DNA of 64,000 bases from Gemmiger formicilis (GCF_900167555.1 NZ_FUYF01000001.1:186001-250000); one strand, 5' to 3'; counted from the stretch's first letter, positions 36,429-44,432 are shown. The notes: a model not told the origin generated them from the letters alone. Numbers and translations are program-made.

Positions 36429-36600
36429 GGCAACACCGCACAATTCCCGCCTGACGGCTTAAGCACCGCTCCGGCGGCTGCGGCACGGCATCTGCGTTGC
36501 CAAAATGCTCGATAATACACAAAGTATTATCTGCGCTTTTGGCTTAGCAGCTGCCGTGCCTCGCTCGCCGTATCGGCACTTAGAATTGTGCGGTATTGCC
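36429..36600. mobile_element. MITE-like element, 172 bp, in the exporter operon leader
   Basis: Ends are an 18-bp inverted repeat GGCAAYACCGCACAATTC (36429-36446 and 36583-36600). The interior is also largely self-complementary (GGCACGGCA... with ...TGCCGTGCC) around a central GATAATAC/GTATTATC hairpin. The flanks carry CTAT on both sides, a possible 4-bp target duplication. There is no open reading frame. Confidence 0.75.
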
Positions 36601-36645
36601 CTATTTCTGCTTTGAACAAAGTACGACAAAATGCCGTAAAATATA

Positions 36646-36674
36646 AGTATATCGTACCAGCGCAGGTTCGTCAA
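36646..36674 (-). promoter_or_regulatory. Promoter of the ABC exporter operon
   Basis: On the - strand: TTGACG, 17-bp spacer, TATACT. About 20 bases after the predicted start lies the small palindrome CTTTGTTCAAAG (36610-36621), a possible repressor site. Confidence 0.65.
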
Positions 36675-36695
36675 TGGGGACACAAAAAGTGCATT

Positions 36696-36773
36696 GTAGG
36701 GGCAGGGGCGCAGTACGCCCGGCCCTGCGGCAGTCGTTCAGCTCCCGGGTCGATGATGAGCATCGACCCCTAC
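36696..36773. repeat. GTAGGG modular palindromic repeat (pair)
   Basis: Left core CAGGGGCGCAGTACGCCCGG plus CCCTG; right core GGGTCGATGATGAGCATCGACC ending CCTAC. Together with the MITE and promoter it fills the 445-base space between the exporter and the tRNA. Confidence 0.75.
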
Positions 36774-36811
36774 ATGCAGAAGCGGATGCTCGCATCCGCG
36801 GAAACAAAAGA

Positions 36812-36846
36812 AAAGCCCCTTGCCGAACGTATCGGCAAGGGGCTTT
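36812..36846 (-). terminator. Terminator of the tRNA-Val gene
   Basis: AAAGCCCCTTGCCGA pairs perfectly over 15 bp with TCGGCAAGGGGCTTT around a 5-nt loop. It starts 3 bases after the tRNA and is followed by TTCTTTTG on the - strand. Confidence 0.9.
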
Positions 36847-36849
36847 CTC

Positions 36850-36925
36850 TGGTGCGCGGTACAGGACTCGAACCTGTGACCTCCTGCACGTCAAGCAGAT
36901 GCTCTACCAGCTGAGCTAACCGCGC
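36850..36925 (-). tRNA. tRNA-Val (anticodon GAC)
   Basis: 76 nt with the acceptor stem GCGCGGT/ACCGCGC, D-arm AGCTCAGCTGGTAGAGC, anticodon loop TTGACGT (GAC reads GUC), T-arm ACAGG-TTCGAGT-CCTGT and an encoded CCA end. All four arms fold normally. It is followed by a strong terminator. Confidence 0.96.
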
Positions 36926-37005
36926 ATATACGTCACTGCGTTTCAGCGACGTATGTTATTATAGCATACTGCTTTGTGGAATGCAAGCCCTTTTTGCAAA
37001 AAAAA

Positions 37006-37728
37006 TCAGTCCAGAATCCGCCCGTCGGTGGAGATCGTTACGACCTGCCACGGAATGAACTTGCCGGACGCCTGCAAGGCGCGCTTGGCGGCATTTTCCA
37101 GCCCGCCGCAGCAGGGCACCTCCATGCGCACAACGGTGACCTCTTGAATGTCGTTGCTGCGGATGATGGCGGTCAGCTTCTCACTGTAATCGACGTCGTC
37201 CAGCTTGGGGCAGCCCACCAGCGTGATGTGCCCGCGGATGAACCGCTCGTGGAACGCGGCGTAGGCGTAGGCCGTGCAGTCGGCAGCGATCAGCAGCCGC
37301 GCACCGTCAAAGTAGGGTGCATTCACAGGCACCAGCTTGATCTGCACGGGCCACTGGCGCAGCCGGCTGGGGGCCGTCGTCGGGGCGCTCTCCCCTGCCT
37401 CGGCGGGGTGCAGGGCCTTGGCCATGCTGCCCGGGCAGACGTGCATCGCTTTGGGCGCACTGCCGGGGCAGCCGGGCGTGTGGGCGGCCTTGTGCTGCCT
37501 GGCGGCCTGCACGGCGGCCTCGTTGTAGGGCGCGGCCTCGCGCTGCTCAAACGTGATGGCCCCCGTGGGGCAGTGCGGCAGGCAGTCGCCCATGCCGTCG
37601 CAGTAGTCGTCGCGCATCAGCGTGGCCTTGCCGCCGATCATGGCGATCGCGCCCTCGTGGCAGGCGGCGGCGCAGGCCCCGCAGCCGTTGCATTTCTCCT
37701 GGTCGATGTGAATGATTTGTCGTTTCAT
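37006..37728 (-). CDS. 4Fe-4S dicluster ferredoxin-like protein
   Basis: 240 residues. The N-terminal ~60 residues bind two [4Fe-4S] clusters: CNGCGACAAAC (13-23 region) and CDGMGDCLPHCP (43-54 region). A variable Ala/His/Pro linker with extra cysteines follows (CPGS repeated). The C-terminal ~110 residues include LIAADCTAYAYAAFHERF and VPCCGGLENA. The same architecture occurs in Clostridia beside hcp or Crp/Fnr regulators. It is probably an electron carrier or redox sensor of the nitrosative or oxidative stress response, though no hcp is seen here. AAGGAGG precedes the ATG. It is divergent from a Crp/Fnr gene, with a shared operator at 37783-37798. Confidence 0.85.
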   Translation of the reverse strand: MKRQIIHIDQEKCNGCGACAAACHEGAIAMIGGKATLMRDDYCDGMGDCLPHCPTGAITFEQREAAPYNEAAVQAARQHKAAHTPGCPGSAPKAMHVCPGSMAKALHPAEAGESAPTTAPSRLRQWPVQIKLVPVNAPYFDGARLLIAADCTAYAYAAFHERFIRGHITLVGCPKLDDVDYSEKLTAIIRSNDIQEVTVVRMEVPCCGGLENAAKRALQASGKFIPWQVVTISTDGRILD

Positions 37729-37739
37729 GGTCAGCCTCC

Positions 37740-37768
37740 TTGACTTTGTGCTGTCATTTTACTACAAT
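37740..37768 (+). promoter_or_regulatory. Promoter of the Crp/Fnr gene
   Basis: TTGACT (37740-37745), 17-bp spacer, TACAAT (37763-37768). The operator at 37783-37798 lies just downstream of the predicted start. Confidence 0.7.
37756..37761 (-). promoter_or_regulatory. -10 element of the ferredoxin gene promoter
   Basis: TAAAAT on the - strand with no usable -35 hexamer 17 bases upstream, as expected for an activator-dependent promoter. Confidence 0.55.
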
Positions 37769-37782
37769 GGCAGCAAGAGTTC

Positions 37783-37798
37783 TGTTGTAGCAACAACA
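37783..37798. promoter_or_regulatory. Probable Crp/Fnr operator
   Basis: Perfect inverted repeat TGTTGT-AGCA-ACAACA, 6-4-6, with the spacing of Fnr/HcpR-type boxes. Its centre lies at about -41.5 from the predicted ferredoxin gene start and at about +15 of the regulator's own start. Confidence 0.65.
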
Positions 37799-37814
37799 TG
37801 TGAGGTGCATAATT

Positions 37815-38468
37815 ATGGAATTGCCGGATGTACCACTGTTCCGCGGCCTGACCGCCGACGAGGCCGAGGCAGCCGTAACCGCGCTGCGGATGCGCCGCAG
37901 GGCATTTACCAAAGGGGAGATCCTGCTGGAGGCCGGGCAGAGAGCCCCGGCGCTGGGCGTGGTGCTGGCCGGGCGGGTGCACATGGAGCACCTGGACGTC
38001 TGGGGCAGCAAGACGCTGCTGGGCCAGGCCGGGCCGGGTGACCTGTTTGCCGAGACCTACGCCTGTCTGCCGGACGAGCCGCTGCGGGTCAGCGTTGTGG
38101 CCGCAGAAAACGGTGAGGCACTGTTTTTGGAGACCGGGCAGCTTTTGCAGTGCGGCTGCGAGCCGTGGCGCTGGAAGCTGACGCAAAATCTTTTGCGCAT
38201 TGCAGCGCGTAAAAATCTGGGGCTGGCGCAGCGCAGCCTGTACACCGCCCCCAAAACGATCCGCGGGCGGATCACAGCGTACTTTTCGGTGCTGGCGCGG
38301 CAAAACGGCAGCCTGCGGTTTACGCTCCCTTTTGACCGCCAGCAGCTGGCCGACCACCTTGGTGTGGACCGCAGCGCCTTGAGCAATGCGCTGAGCCAGA
38401 TGCAGAAGGAAGGACTGCTGGTGATCGATAAGCGGGAGGTAGAGCTGAAACAGGTGGAGGAGATGTGA
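37815..38468 (+). CDS. Crp/Fnr-family transcriptional regulator
   Basis: 217 residues. The N-terminal cyclic-nucleotide-binding-like beta barrel spans ~10-120 (GEILLEAGQRAPALGVVLAG). A long dimer helix follows, then a winged helix with DRQQLADHLGVDRSALSNAL (~175-194), where the recognition helix is DRSALSNALSQM. The Fnr N-terminal cysteine cluster is absent, so sensing is probably by another ligand or by haem. GAGGTG lies 7 bases before the ATG at 37815. It is divergent from the ferredoxin-like gene, which it probably activates. HcpR-type regulators are the closest functional analogy, an inference from context. Confidence 0.88.
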   Translation: MELPDVPLFRGLTADEAEAAVTALRMRRRAFTKGEILLEAGQRAPALGVVLAGRVHMEHLDVWGSKTLLGQAGPGDLFAETYACLPDEPLRVSVVAAENGEALFLETGQLLQCGCEPWRWKLTQNLLRIAARKNLGLAQRSLYTAPKTIRGRITAYFSVLARQNGSLRFTLPFDRQQLADHLGVDRSALSNALSQMQKEGLLVIDKREVELKQVEEM

Positions 38469-38498
38469 GGGAAGCTCAAACTGTCGAAAAAGTCCATT

Positions 38499-38602
38499 GT
38501 AGGGGCGAGCATTGCTCGCCCGTGCCTGTTTGCCTTGGAAGAAACTTTCCCGGAAAATGCGTTGCTGCGGTAAGTTGGCGGGCGACCAATGGTCGCCCCT
38601 AC
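38499..38602. repeat. GTAGGG modular palindromic repeat (pair)
   Basis: Left core GCGAGCATTGCTCGC, right core GCGACCAATGGTCGC ending CCCCTAC. A mini family B hairpin (CTTCCC..GGGAAGG, ~38643-38662) follows. Confidence 0.88.
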
Positions 38603-38681
38603 ACACGCAATAAGATAAGAATGCAATTTTTTGACACGCAGGGCTTCCCTAAGGGGGAAGGCTTGAAGTCTGTATAAAAAG

Positions 38682-38711
38682 GCCGCTGACAATTATGCCA
38701 GCGGCTTTTTT
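38682..38711. terminator. Bidirectional terminator
   Basis: GCCGCTG/CAGCGGC stem with a 10-nt loop, A-run before and T-run after. It ends 7 bases before the dehydratase-like gene's stop and serves the converging crp gene too. Confidence 0.75.
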
Positions 38712-38717
38712 ATACAT

Positions 38718-40037
38718 TTATCGTACCACCGTCTCCACCTGCGGTGCGCCGCCTGCCAGCTGTTCCGCGGTGACAGGCTGTACCTCGCCGGGCTGGTCCA
38801 GCTTCTCGCGGGCTACGGCCAGCATCAGCTTAATGCGGTTTTCCTGGTTGACGCGGGTCGCGCTGGGGTCGTAGTCCACGGGGGTGATGTTCGCGTCCGG
38901 GTGCAGGGCGCGGATCTTATTGATCATGCCCTTGCCCACGATGTGGTTCGGCAGACAGCCGAACGGCTGGGCGCAGACAATGTTGCCGTAGCCGCCCTCG
39001 ACCAGCTCGATCATCTCGGCGGTCAGCAGCCAGCCCTCGCCCATCTTGGCACCCAGAGAGATGATGCCCTCGGGTTTTTTCATCAGCTCGCGGAACGAGC
39101 CGGGCGCGTAGAAGCCGTACTTGCGCATGGCGTCATAGCTGGCGCAGCCGATGCCGTCCAGCCAGCTCAAGAACGCGTCCGCGCCGCCCGCCACCAGCTT
39201 GTTGCCGCCGTACAGGTCGATGTCCAGTTTGTAGTTGGCCACGCAGTACTCCACAAAGCCCATCAGGCCGGGCAGGTTGACCTCGCAGTCCTGACTTTCC
39301 AGAAATTTTTCCAGATCATTGTTGCCCAGCGGCGAGTATTTGACATAAATCTCGCCGACGACGCCGACCTTGACCTTCGGCACGCGGGTGATGGGAATGG
39401 TCGCGTAGTCCGCGGCAATGTCGTAGAACCGGCGCTTTATGTCATGGGCGGAGTAGTTCTTGTCGTCGCGGATCCAGCCTTGTATCGTAGAGATCCACTT
39501 CTCGGTCATGGCGTCGGCGTCGCCCCTGTGGTTCTCGTAGGCGTGGGTCTGGCTGCGCAGGGCGACCAGCATATCGCCGTAAAAGATCGACGCAATGACC
39601 TTGCGCAGCAGCGGCACGGTCAGCGGCAGACCGCTGCCCTTTTCCAGACCGGAGAAGTTCAACGATGCTACGGGAATATTGCCGTAGCCCGCCTTGACGA
39701 GCGCCTTGCGCAGCAGCTTGATGTAGTTGGACGCACGGCAGCCGCCGCCGGTCTGGGTGATGAGCAGCGCGGTGTGGTCCAAATCGTATTTGCCGCTGTT
39801 CAGTGCGTCGAGAAACTGCCCGATGACGAGCAGCGCCGGGTAGCAGGTGTCGTTGTGGACGTATTTCAGGCCCAGCTGCGCGACCTCGCTGCCGCAGTTG
39901 CCGAGCACCTCGGTCTGGTAGCCCTCGCTGGCCAGTGCCGCCTGCATGAGCCGAAACTGAGTCACGGCCATGTTCGGGATCAGGATTTTATGGGTCTTTA
40001 CCATGTCCTTGGTAAAGTTGGGGGTCATGTATTCCAT
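38718..40037 (-). CDS. 2-hydroxyacyl-CoA dehydratase-like protein (HgdB/DUF2229-related)
   Basis: 439 residues. The sequence has family cysteines in GNCGSE, NDTCYPALLVIGQF and GGGCRASNY, followed by VGVVGEIYVKYSPLGN and the C-terminal AQPFGCLPNHIVGKG. These fit the 2-hydroxyacyl-CoA dehydratase component or its double-cubane relatives. AGAGG precedes the ATG at 40037. The gene starts 11 bases after the activase gene. In many Clostridia the two are one protein of ~1400 residues; here they are separate. No CoA transferase or acyl-CoA dehydrogenase is nearby, so the substrate is open and may not be an acyl-CoA. Confidence 0.8.
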   Translation of the reverse strand: MEYMTPNFTKDMVKTHKILIPNMAVTQFRLMQAALASEGYQTEVLGNCGSEVAQLGLKYVHNDTCYPALLVIGQFLDALNSGKYDLDHTALLITQTGGGCRASNYIKLLRKALVKAGYGNIPVASLNFSGLEKGSGLPLTVPLLRKVIASIFYGDMLVALRSQTHAYENHRGDADAMTEKWISTIQGWIRDDKNYSAHDIKRRFYDIAADYATIPITRVPKVKVGVVGEIYVKYSPLGNNDLEKFLESQDCEVNLPGLMGFVEYCVANYKLDIDLYGGNKLVAGGADAFLSWLDGIGCASYDAMRKYGFYAPGSFRELMKKPEGIISLGAKMGEGWLLTAEMIELVEGGYGNIVCAQPFGCLPNHIVGKGMINKIRALHPDANITPVDYDPSATRVNQENRIKLMLAVAREKLDQPGEVQPVTAEQLAGGAPQVETVVR

Positions 40038-40048
40038 GGAATTGCCTC

Positions 40049-42976
40049 TTACTTTTTGTCCTCTTTGCGTTCTTCCAGCGCCGCAAACAAACTGCGCAGT
40101 CTTATGTTCACCGCGCCCAGATTTGTGATCTCGTCGATCTTCAGCTGGGTGTACAGCTTGCTGCCCGCCTGCAGAATCTCGCGGGTCTCGTCGGTGGTGA
40201 CGGCGTCCAGGCCGCAGCCGAAGGAGACGAGCTGCACAAGGTCCATGTCGGGGTTCTCGGTGCAGTATTTCGCGGCGGCGTACAGGCGGCTGTGGTAGGT
40301 CCACTGGTTCAGGACGGAGGTCTGGAACTTCTGCTCGTGCCAGCTGACGGAGTCCTCGCTGATGACGGCAGCGCCCTGCCGGATGATGAGCTGGTCAATA
40401 CCGTGGTTGACCTCAGGGTCAACGTGGTAGGGGCGGCCCGCCAGCACAATGATGCGGCGGCCTTCCCTGCGGGCCTGCGCAATGATCTCGGTGCCCTTGT
40501 CGCGCAGCTGCTGCATGTGGCGGGCGTACTCGTCGTAGGCCGCATCAATGGCTTCGTGCACGGCCTTCCGGTCCAGCCCCGGGAAATAATGGTCCAGCGT
40601 CTGCTGGAATTTCTTGTAGAAATCCTTGCGGCGCTCGAGGTTGAAGTAATCGTAGATGAACTTCGTCGCCTTCAGCTCGGGGCAGTTGCCCTCGAGGACC
40701 TCGGGATAGTAGGCCACGACGGGGCAGTTATAATGGTTGTCGCCCAGGTGCTCGTCCAAGTTGTAGCTCATGCAGGGGTAGAAGATCGCGTCCACGCCCT
40801 GCTCACACAGCCAGTGAATGTGGCCGTGGCTCAGCTTGGCCGGGAAGCAGGCCGTGTCGCTGGGGATCGTCGCCTGACCGCTCTGGTACAGCTTGCGGTT
40901 GGAGAAGGGGCTGACGACGACCTCAAAGCCGAGGCGGCTGAACAGCGTGTGCCAGAACGGCAAAAGCTCGTACATATTCAGGCAGAGCGGGATGCCGATC
41001 TTGCCGCGGCTGTTCGCGGGGGCTGCTGCCTTGCGGTAGCCGTCCAGCAGCTTGAGCTTGTAGGCGTAGAGGTCCAGGTCCTCGTTGTTGGCCTTGCCGG
41101 TCACGGGCTTGTCGCACCGGTTGCCGGAGATAAAGCGCTTGCCATCGGCAAAAACGTTGACGGTCAGCTGGCAGTGGTTGCCGCACCCCTGACACTGCAC
41201 GGTGTTGACCTTCTGGCTGAAATGCTCCAGCTCCAGCTGGGTCAGCACGGTGCTGCGGGCGTGCGCGCCTGCCTTGGCCTTGCCGTACAGGGCCGCGCCG
41301 TAAGCGCCCATCAGGCCCGCAATGTCGGGACGGATGACGTTGACGCCCATCTCCTTCTCAAAGGCGCGGAGCACAGCCTCATTGTAGAAGGTGCCGCCCT
41401 GTACCACGATGTTGCGGCCCAGCTCCTCGGGGCTGGACGCACGGATGACCTTGTACAGCGCGTTCTTGACGACGGAGATGGACAGACCGGCGCTGATATT
41501 TTCAATCGAGGCACCGTCCTTCTGCGCCTGCTTGACAGACGAGTTCATGAACACAGTGCAGCGGCTGCCAAGGTCAACGGGCTTGTCGGCAAACAGGCCC
41601 AGCGCGGCAAACTCCTTCACATCGTAGCCCAGCGCCTGGGCGAACGTCTGCAAAAAGCTGCCGCAGCCGGAGGAGCAGGCTTCGTTCAGGAAGATGTTGC
41701 TGATCGCACCGTCCTCAATTTTGAAGCACTTCATGTCCTGACCGCCGATGTCGATGATGAAATCCACGTCGGGCAAAAAGTGCTTGGCGGCGGTAAAGTG
41801 CGCGACAGTCTCGACAAGACCGCGGTCACAGTGGAACGCATTTTTGACGAGCTCCTCGCCGTAGCCGGTGGTGGTCACGCTGGCGATCTGCAGGCCCGGG
41901 TGATCCCTGTAGAGACCAAGCAGCGTCTCCCTGACGAGCGGGATCGGGTTGCCGAGGTTCGGACGGTAGCGTTCGAACAGAATGTTCGCGTCGTTGTCGA
42001 TGACGACGAGCTTGATGGTGGTGGAGCCGGAGTCGATGCCGATATGTACCGGCCCGCAGTCTGCGCCAAAGGGCAGGCAGGGCACGGTGGCCTTTAAGTG
42101 GCGGGCGTGGAAGTCCTCGTACTCCTGTTTGTTTGCGAACAGCGGCGGCAGGCTGACGTAGGTCGCTGTGGCGCTGTAGTCGTCGAGGCGCTTGGCAACC
42201 TCGCGCAGGTCGGATTCCTCGTCGGCATAGAACGCCGCGCCCATCGCAACGAAGAGCAGGCTGTTCTCCGGCAGGGTGCCGGTGACACCCAGAGTCTTGT
42301 CAAAGCTCCGGCGCAGCGTCTCGGAGAAGGTCAGCGGGCCGCCGAGATACAGGATATTGCCCTTGATGGGGCGGCCCTGTGCCAGACCTGCAATGGTCTG
42401 GTTGACAACGGCCTGATAGATCGACGCCGCGATGTCGCCCGCCTGTGCGCCCTGGTTGATGAGGGGCTGGATGTCGCTTTTGGCAAAAACGCCGCAGCGG
42501 CTGGCGATGGTGTAGGTGCGGGTCGCGGCCTGCGCGGCCTTGTCCATCTCGTCGGCGCCCATCTTCAGCAGGGTCGCCATCTGGTCAATGAACGCGCCCG
42601 TGCCGCCGGCGCAGCTGCCGTTCATGCGGACCTCGGTGCCGTTTGTCAGGAAAAGGATTTTGGCGTCCTCGCCGCCCAGCTCGATGATGCAGTCGGTGCC
42701 GGGGGCCAGCCGGTTGGCGGCCACACGGGTGGCAAAGACCTCTTGCACGAAGGGGACCTTGCAGCTGTCAGCCAGGCCCATACCGGCGGAGCCGGAGATG
42801 GCTAAGTAGGCGCGGCCATCGGGCAGATATTCGGCGGCAACCTTCTCAAGCAGCGCCCTGCCCTTCTCTAAAATATGGCTGAAATGGCGCTCGTAGGTCG
42901 AATAGACGATCTGCCCAGCGTCGTTCAGCACAACACATTTAATGGTGGTGGAACCAATGTCCAGACCAACTCTCAT
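40049..42976 (-). CDS. Acyl-CoA dehydratase activase, tandem BadF/BcrA ATPase domains
   Basis: 975 residues. Two ASKHA-type BcrAD/BadFG ATPase domains occur in tandem. The first (~1-250) starts GLDIGSTTIKCVV and has GSCAGGTGAFIDQM around the cluster cysteine. The second (~310-570) has GIDSGSTTIKLVV and NEACSSGCGSFLQTF. A DUF2229 region (~600-960) follows, with CQGCGNHC and SDTACFPAKLSHGH. Such proteins use ATP to deliver low-potential electrons to a dehydratase-type partner, the next gene. AGGAGG lies 8 bases before the ATG. The promoter is TTGCCG-17-TATAAT at 43059-43087. Confidence 0.88.
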   Translation of the reverse strand: MRVGLDIGSTTIKCVVLNDAGQIVYSTYERHFSHILEKGRALLEKVAAEYLPDGRAYLAISGSAGMGLADSCKVPFVQEVFATRVAANRLAPGTDCIIELGGEDAKILFLTNGTEVRMNGSCAGGTGAFIDQMATLLKMGADEMDKAAQAATRTYTIASRCGVFAKSDIQPLINQGAQAGDIAASIYQAVVNQTIAGLAQGRPIKGNILYLGGPLTFSETLRRSFDKTLGVTGTLPENSLLFVAMGAAFYADEESDLREVAKRLDDYSATATYVSLPPLFANKQEYEDFHARHLKATVPCLPFGADCGPVHIGIDSGSTTIKLVVIDNDANILFERYRPNLGNPIPLVRETLLGLYRDHPGLQIASVTTTGYGEELVKNAFHCDRGLVETVAHFTAAKHFLPDVDFIIDIGGQDMKCFKIEDGAISNIFLNEACSSGCGSFLQTFAQALGYDVKEFAALGLFADKPVDLGSRCTVFMNSSVKQAQKDGASIENISAGLSISVVKNALYKVIRASSPEELGRNIVVQGGTFYNEAVLRAFEKEMGVNVIRPDIAGLMGAYGAALYGKAKAGAHARSTVLTQLELEHFSQKVNTVQCQGCGNHCQLTVNVFADGKRFISGNRCDKPVTGKANNEDLDLYAYKLKLLDGYRKAAAPANSRGKIGIPLCLNMYELLPFWHTLFSRLGFEVVVSPFSNRKLYQSGQATIPSDTACFPAKLSHGHIHWLCEQGVDAIFYPCMSYNLDEHLGDNHYNCPVVAYYPEVLEGNCPELKATKFIYDYFNLERRKDFYKKFQQTLDHYFPGLDRKAVHEAIDAAYDEYARHMQQLRDKGTEIIAQARREGRRIIVLAGRPYHVDPEVNHGIDQLIIRQGAAVISEDSVSWHEQKFQTSVLNQWTYHSRLYAAAKYCTENPDMDLVQLVSFGCGLDAVTTDETREILQAGSKLYTQLKIDEITNLGAVNIRLRSLFAALEERKEDKK

Positions 42977-43058
42977 AGGATTTTGCCTCCTGCGGATGGA
43001 GTGAAATTGCGGGATATGTGCGCCGGGTCTGCCCCGCGGCGATACAATATCAGATTAT

Positions 43059-43087
43059 ATTATACAGGGTTCTGCACGATTCGGCAA
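43059..43087 (-). promoter_or_regulatory. Promoter of the activase/dehydratase operon
   Basis: On the - strand: TTGCCG, 17-bp spacer, TATAAT. Confidence 0.7.
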
Positions 43088-43134
43088 GAGTACGGTGCAG
43101 GAAAACACGTTGTCAAATGCAGAAATCTGTCCTA

Positions 43135-43260
43135 AAAAAAACACCGAAGCGGTGCAGGAAAGTCCTGCACCGCTTCGGCATCAAAAGAAAAGAGGAGTAT
43201 GGATGAAAAACTTGGGGTTCTGTTCTCAGGCCCGGGTCCCTGCTCCCTTCCTGAGAACAC
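43135..43260 (-). ncRNA. Candidate small RNA
   Basis: A possible transcript of ~125 nt. It has a 5' hairpin TGTTCTCAGG/CCTGAGAACA (43221-43259) and ends at a 16-bp intrinsic terminator (43144-43178). A weak promoter (TTAACA-16-TATAAG, 43260-43287) lies just upstream, although its predicted start falls inside the hairpin. The ftsZ-divIVA unit upstream has its own terminator, so this second terminator is otherwise unexplained. I do not recognise an Rfam family. Confidence 0.4.
43144..43178 (-). terminator. Strong orphan terminator
   Basis: CCGAAGCGGTGCAGGA pairs perfectly over 16 bp across a 3-nt loop and is followed on the - strand by eight T residues. Confidence 0.92.
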
Positions 43261-43365
43261 TTATAGTATACCCGCCATTTGTGTTAAAGTCGTGAAGGAA
43301 AATTCAACAAATTAAGAAGGGTTTGTGAACAAACCAAGCCTTCCCCCAGGGGGAGCCGCTCTAAA

Positions 43366-43394
43366 CAAAAACCACCCGGCGCAAAACCGAGTGG
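43366..43394 (-). terminator. Terminator of the ftsZ-divIVA unit
   Basis: On the - strand: CCACTCGG/CCGGGTGG with a 7-nt loop, then TTTTTGTTT. It begins 12 bases after the divIVA-like stop. Confidence 0.78.
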
Positions 43395-43406
43395 CTATGT
43401 ACAAAC

Positions 43407-44402
43407 TTATTGCTCCTCCCGGCCCAATTTGTCGATCTGATCCTGCAAAAGCTGGGAGATCGGGCGGCGGGTGTTGCGCAGACGGTGGACCGGGGCGGCA
43501 GGGGCCGTGTGGTGCACGGGCTGTGCCTTGGCCTTGACGCGCAGACGCTCGGCGGGCTTTTCGGGAGACGGGGCGGCAGGCTTGGCGGCGGGGCGCGGCG
43601 GCACCGGTTCGGGAATATCCGTTTCCGGTGTGCCCTGTGCAAAGCTGCGCATATCGGTGCCCAGATCCTTCAGCTCGGCCTCGGTCTGGTCAAGCGCCTG
43701 ATAGATGGCCTGCGTCAGGCCGTCTAAATCCAGCGTGGCGGCGCTCAGGCGCTCGTCCACGCGGGCCAGACGCTCCCGCACCAGCATGACGCCCGACGCA
43801 ATGCTGCGGGCATTCTCCGCCATGCGGTTCTTCTGGGTCTCGGCCTGCTGCTTGAGCTCCCGCTCTGCGCTCTCGGCGTACAGGCGGGCATCGGCCAGGA
43901 TCTTACCGGCCTCGAGCTTGGCCTCCCGCACCAGATCGGATGTGGGGGCAGCCGGGGCGGCGGCAGTGTTCAGCGCACGCGCGGCGGTCAGCTGCTTTTG
44001 CAGCTCGTCCACCTGCTGCTGCAGATCGTGGCATTTCAGCTGCCAGATGTTGGCGTTTTTCTGGGATTCCCGCTGGGTGGACTGGAAGGAGGCCGTCTTT
44101 TTCTTGATGGTCTCCAGCTGCTCGTCCGCCTCGCGGCGCTTGGCCTCGGCCGTGTCTGCACGCTGGGTCGCGGCAGCCAGCTCGGCCTTCAGGGCCTCCA
44201 TGCGGCTGTCGGCGGTGCCCCGCTCGCTGCGCAGCTCGTCCAGCTTGGACTGCAGCTGCTGCAGCTGGCGGTTGTACTCCAGCTCGTGCTGCTGGGCCTC
44301 GTTGGCCAGTGCGTTCATGTAAGCCAGCACGTCATTTTTATCAAAGCCGAACAAGCTGGAACGAAAACCCTGTTCCTGAATGTTCATCGGTTCAGACGGC
44401 AT
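43407..44402 (-). CDS. DivIVA-like coiled-coil cell division protein
   Basis: 331 residues. Residues ~8-35 (GFRSSLFGFDKNDVLAYMNA) resemble the DivIVA membrane-binding N-terminus. A long heptad-rich coiled coil (~30-240) follows, rich in Gln, Glu, Arg and Ala. The last ~90 residues are a Pro/Ala-rich disordered tail ending in a short helix (SQLLQDQIDKLGREEQ). A role at poles or septa is likely from its position directly after ftsZ (30 bases). The start at 44402 follows AGAGGATG; an ATG five codons later has no ribosome binding site. It is more divergent than true DivIVA. Confidence 0.72.
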   Translation of the reverse strand: MPSEPMNIQEQGFRSSLFGFDKNDVLAYMNALANEAQQHELEYNRQLQQLQSKLDELRSERGTADSRMEALKAELAAATQRADTAEAKRREADEQLETIKKKTASFQSTQRESQKNANIWQLKCHDLQQQVDELQKQLTAARALNTAAAPAAPTSDLVREAKLEAGKILADARLYAESAERELKQQAETQKNRMAENARSIASGVMLVRERLARVDERLSAATLDLDGLTQAIYQALDQTEAELKDLGTDMRSFAQGTPETDIPEPVPPRPAAKPAAPSPEKPAERLRVKAKAQPVHHTAPAAPVHRLRNTRRPISQLLQDQIDKLGREEQ

Positions 44403-44432
44403 GGCTTTTTACATCCTCTCGCAAAAAAATCA

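Noticed and set aside
43218-43259. Hairpin considered as SRP (4.5S) RNA
   Set aside because: The GGAAGGAAGCAG-type apical motif and GNRA tetraloop are not present; only a loose similarity (GGAAGGGAGCAG) is seen in the loop.
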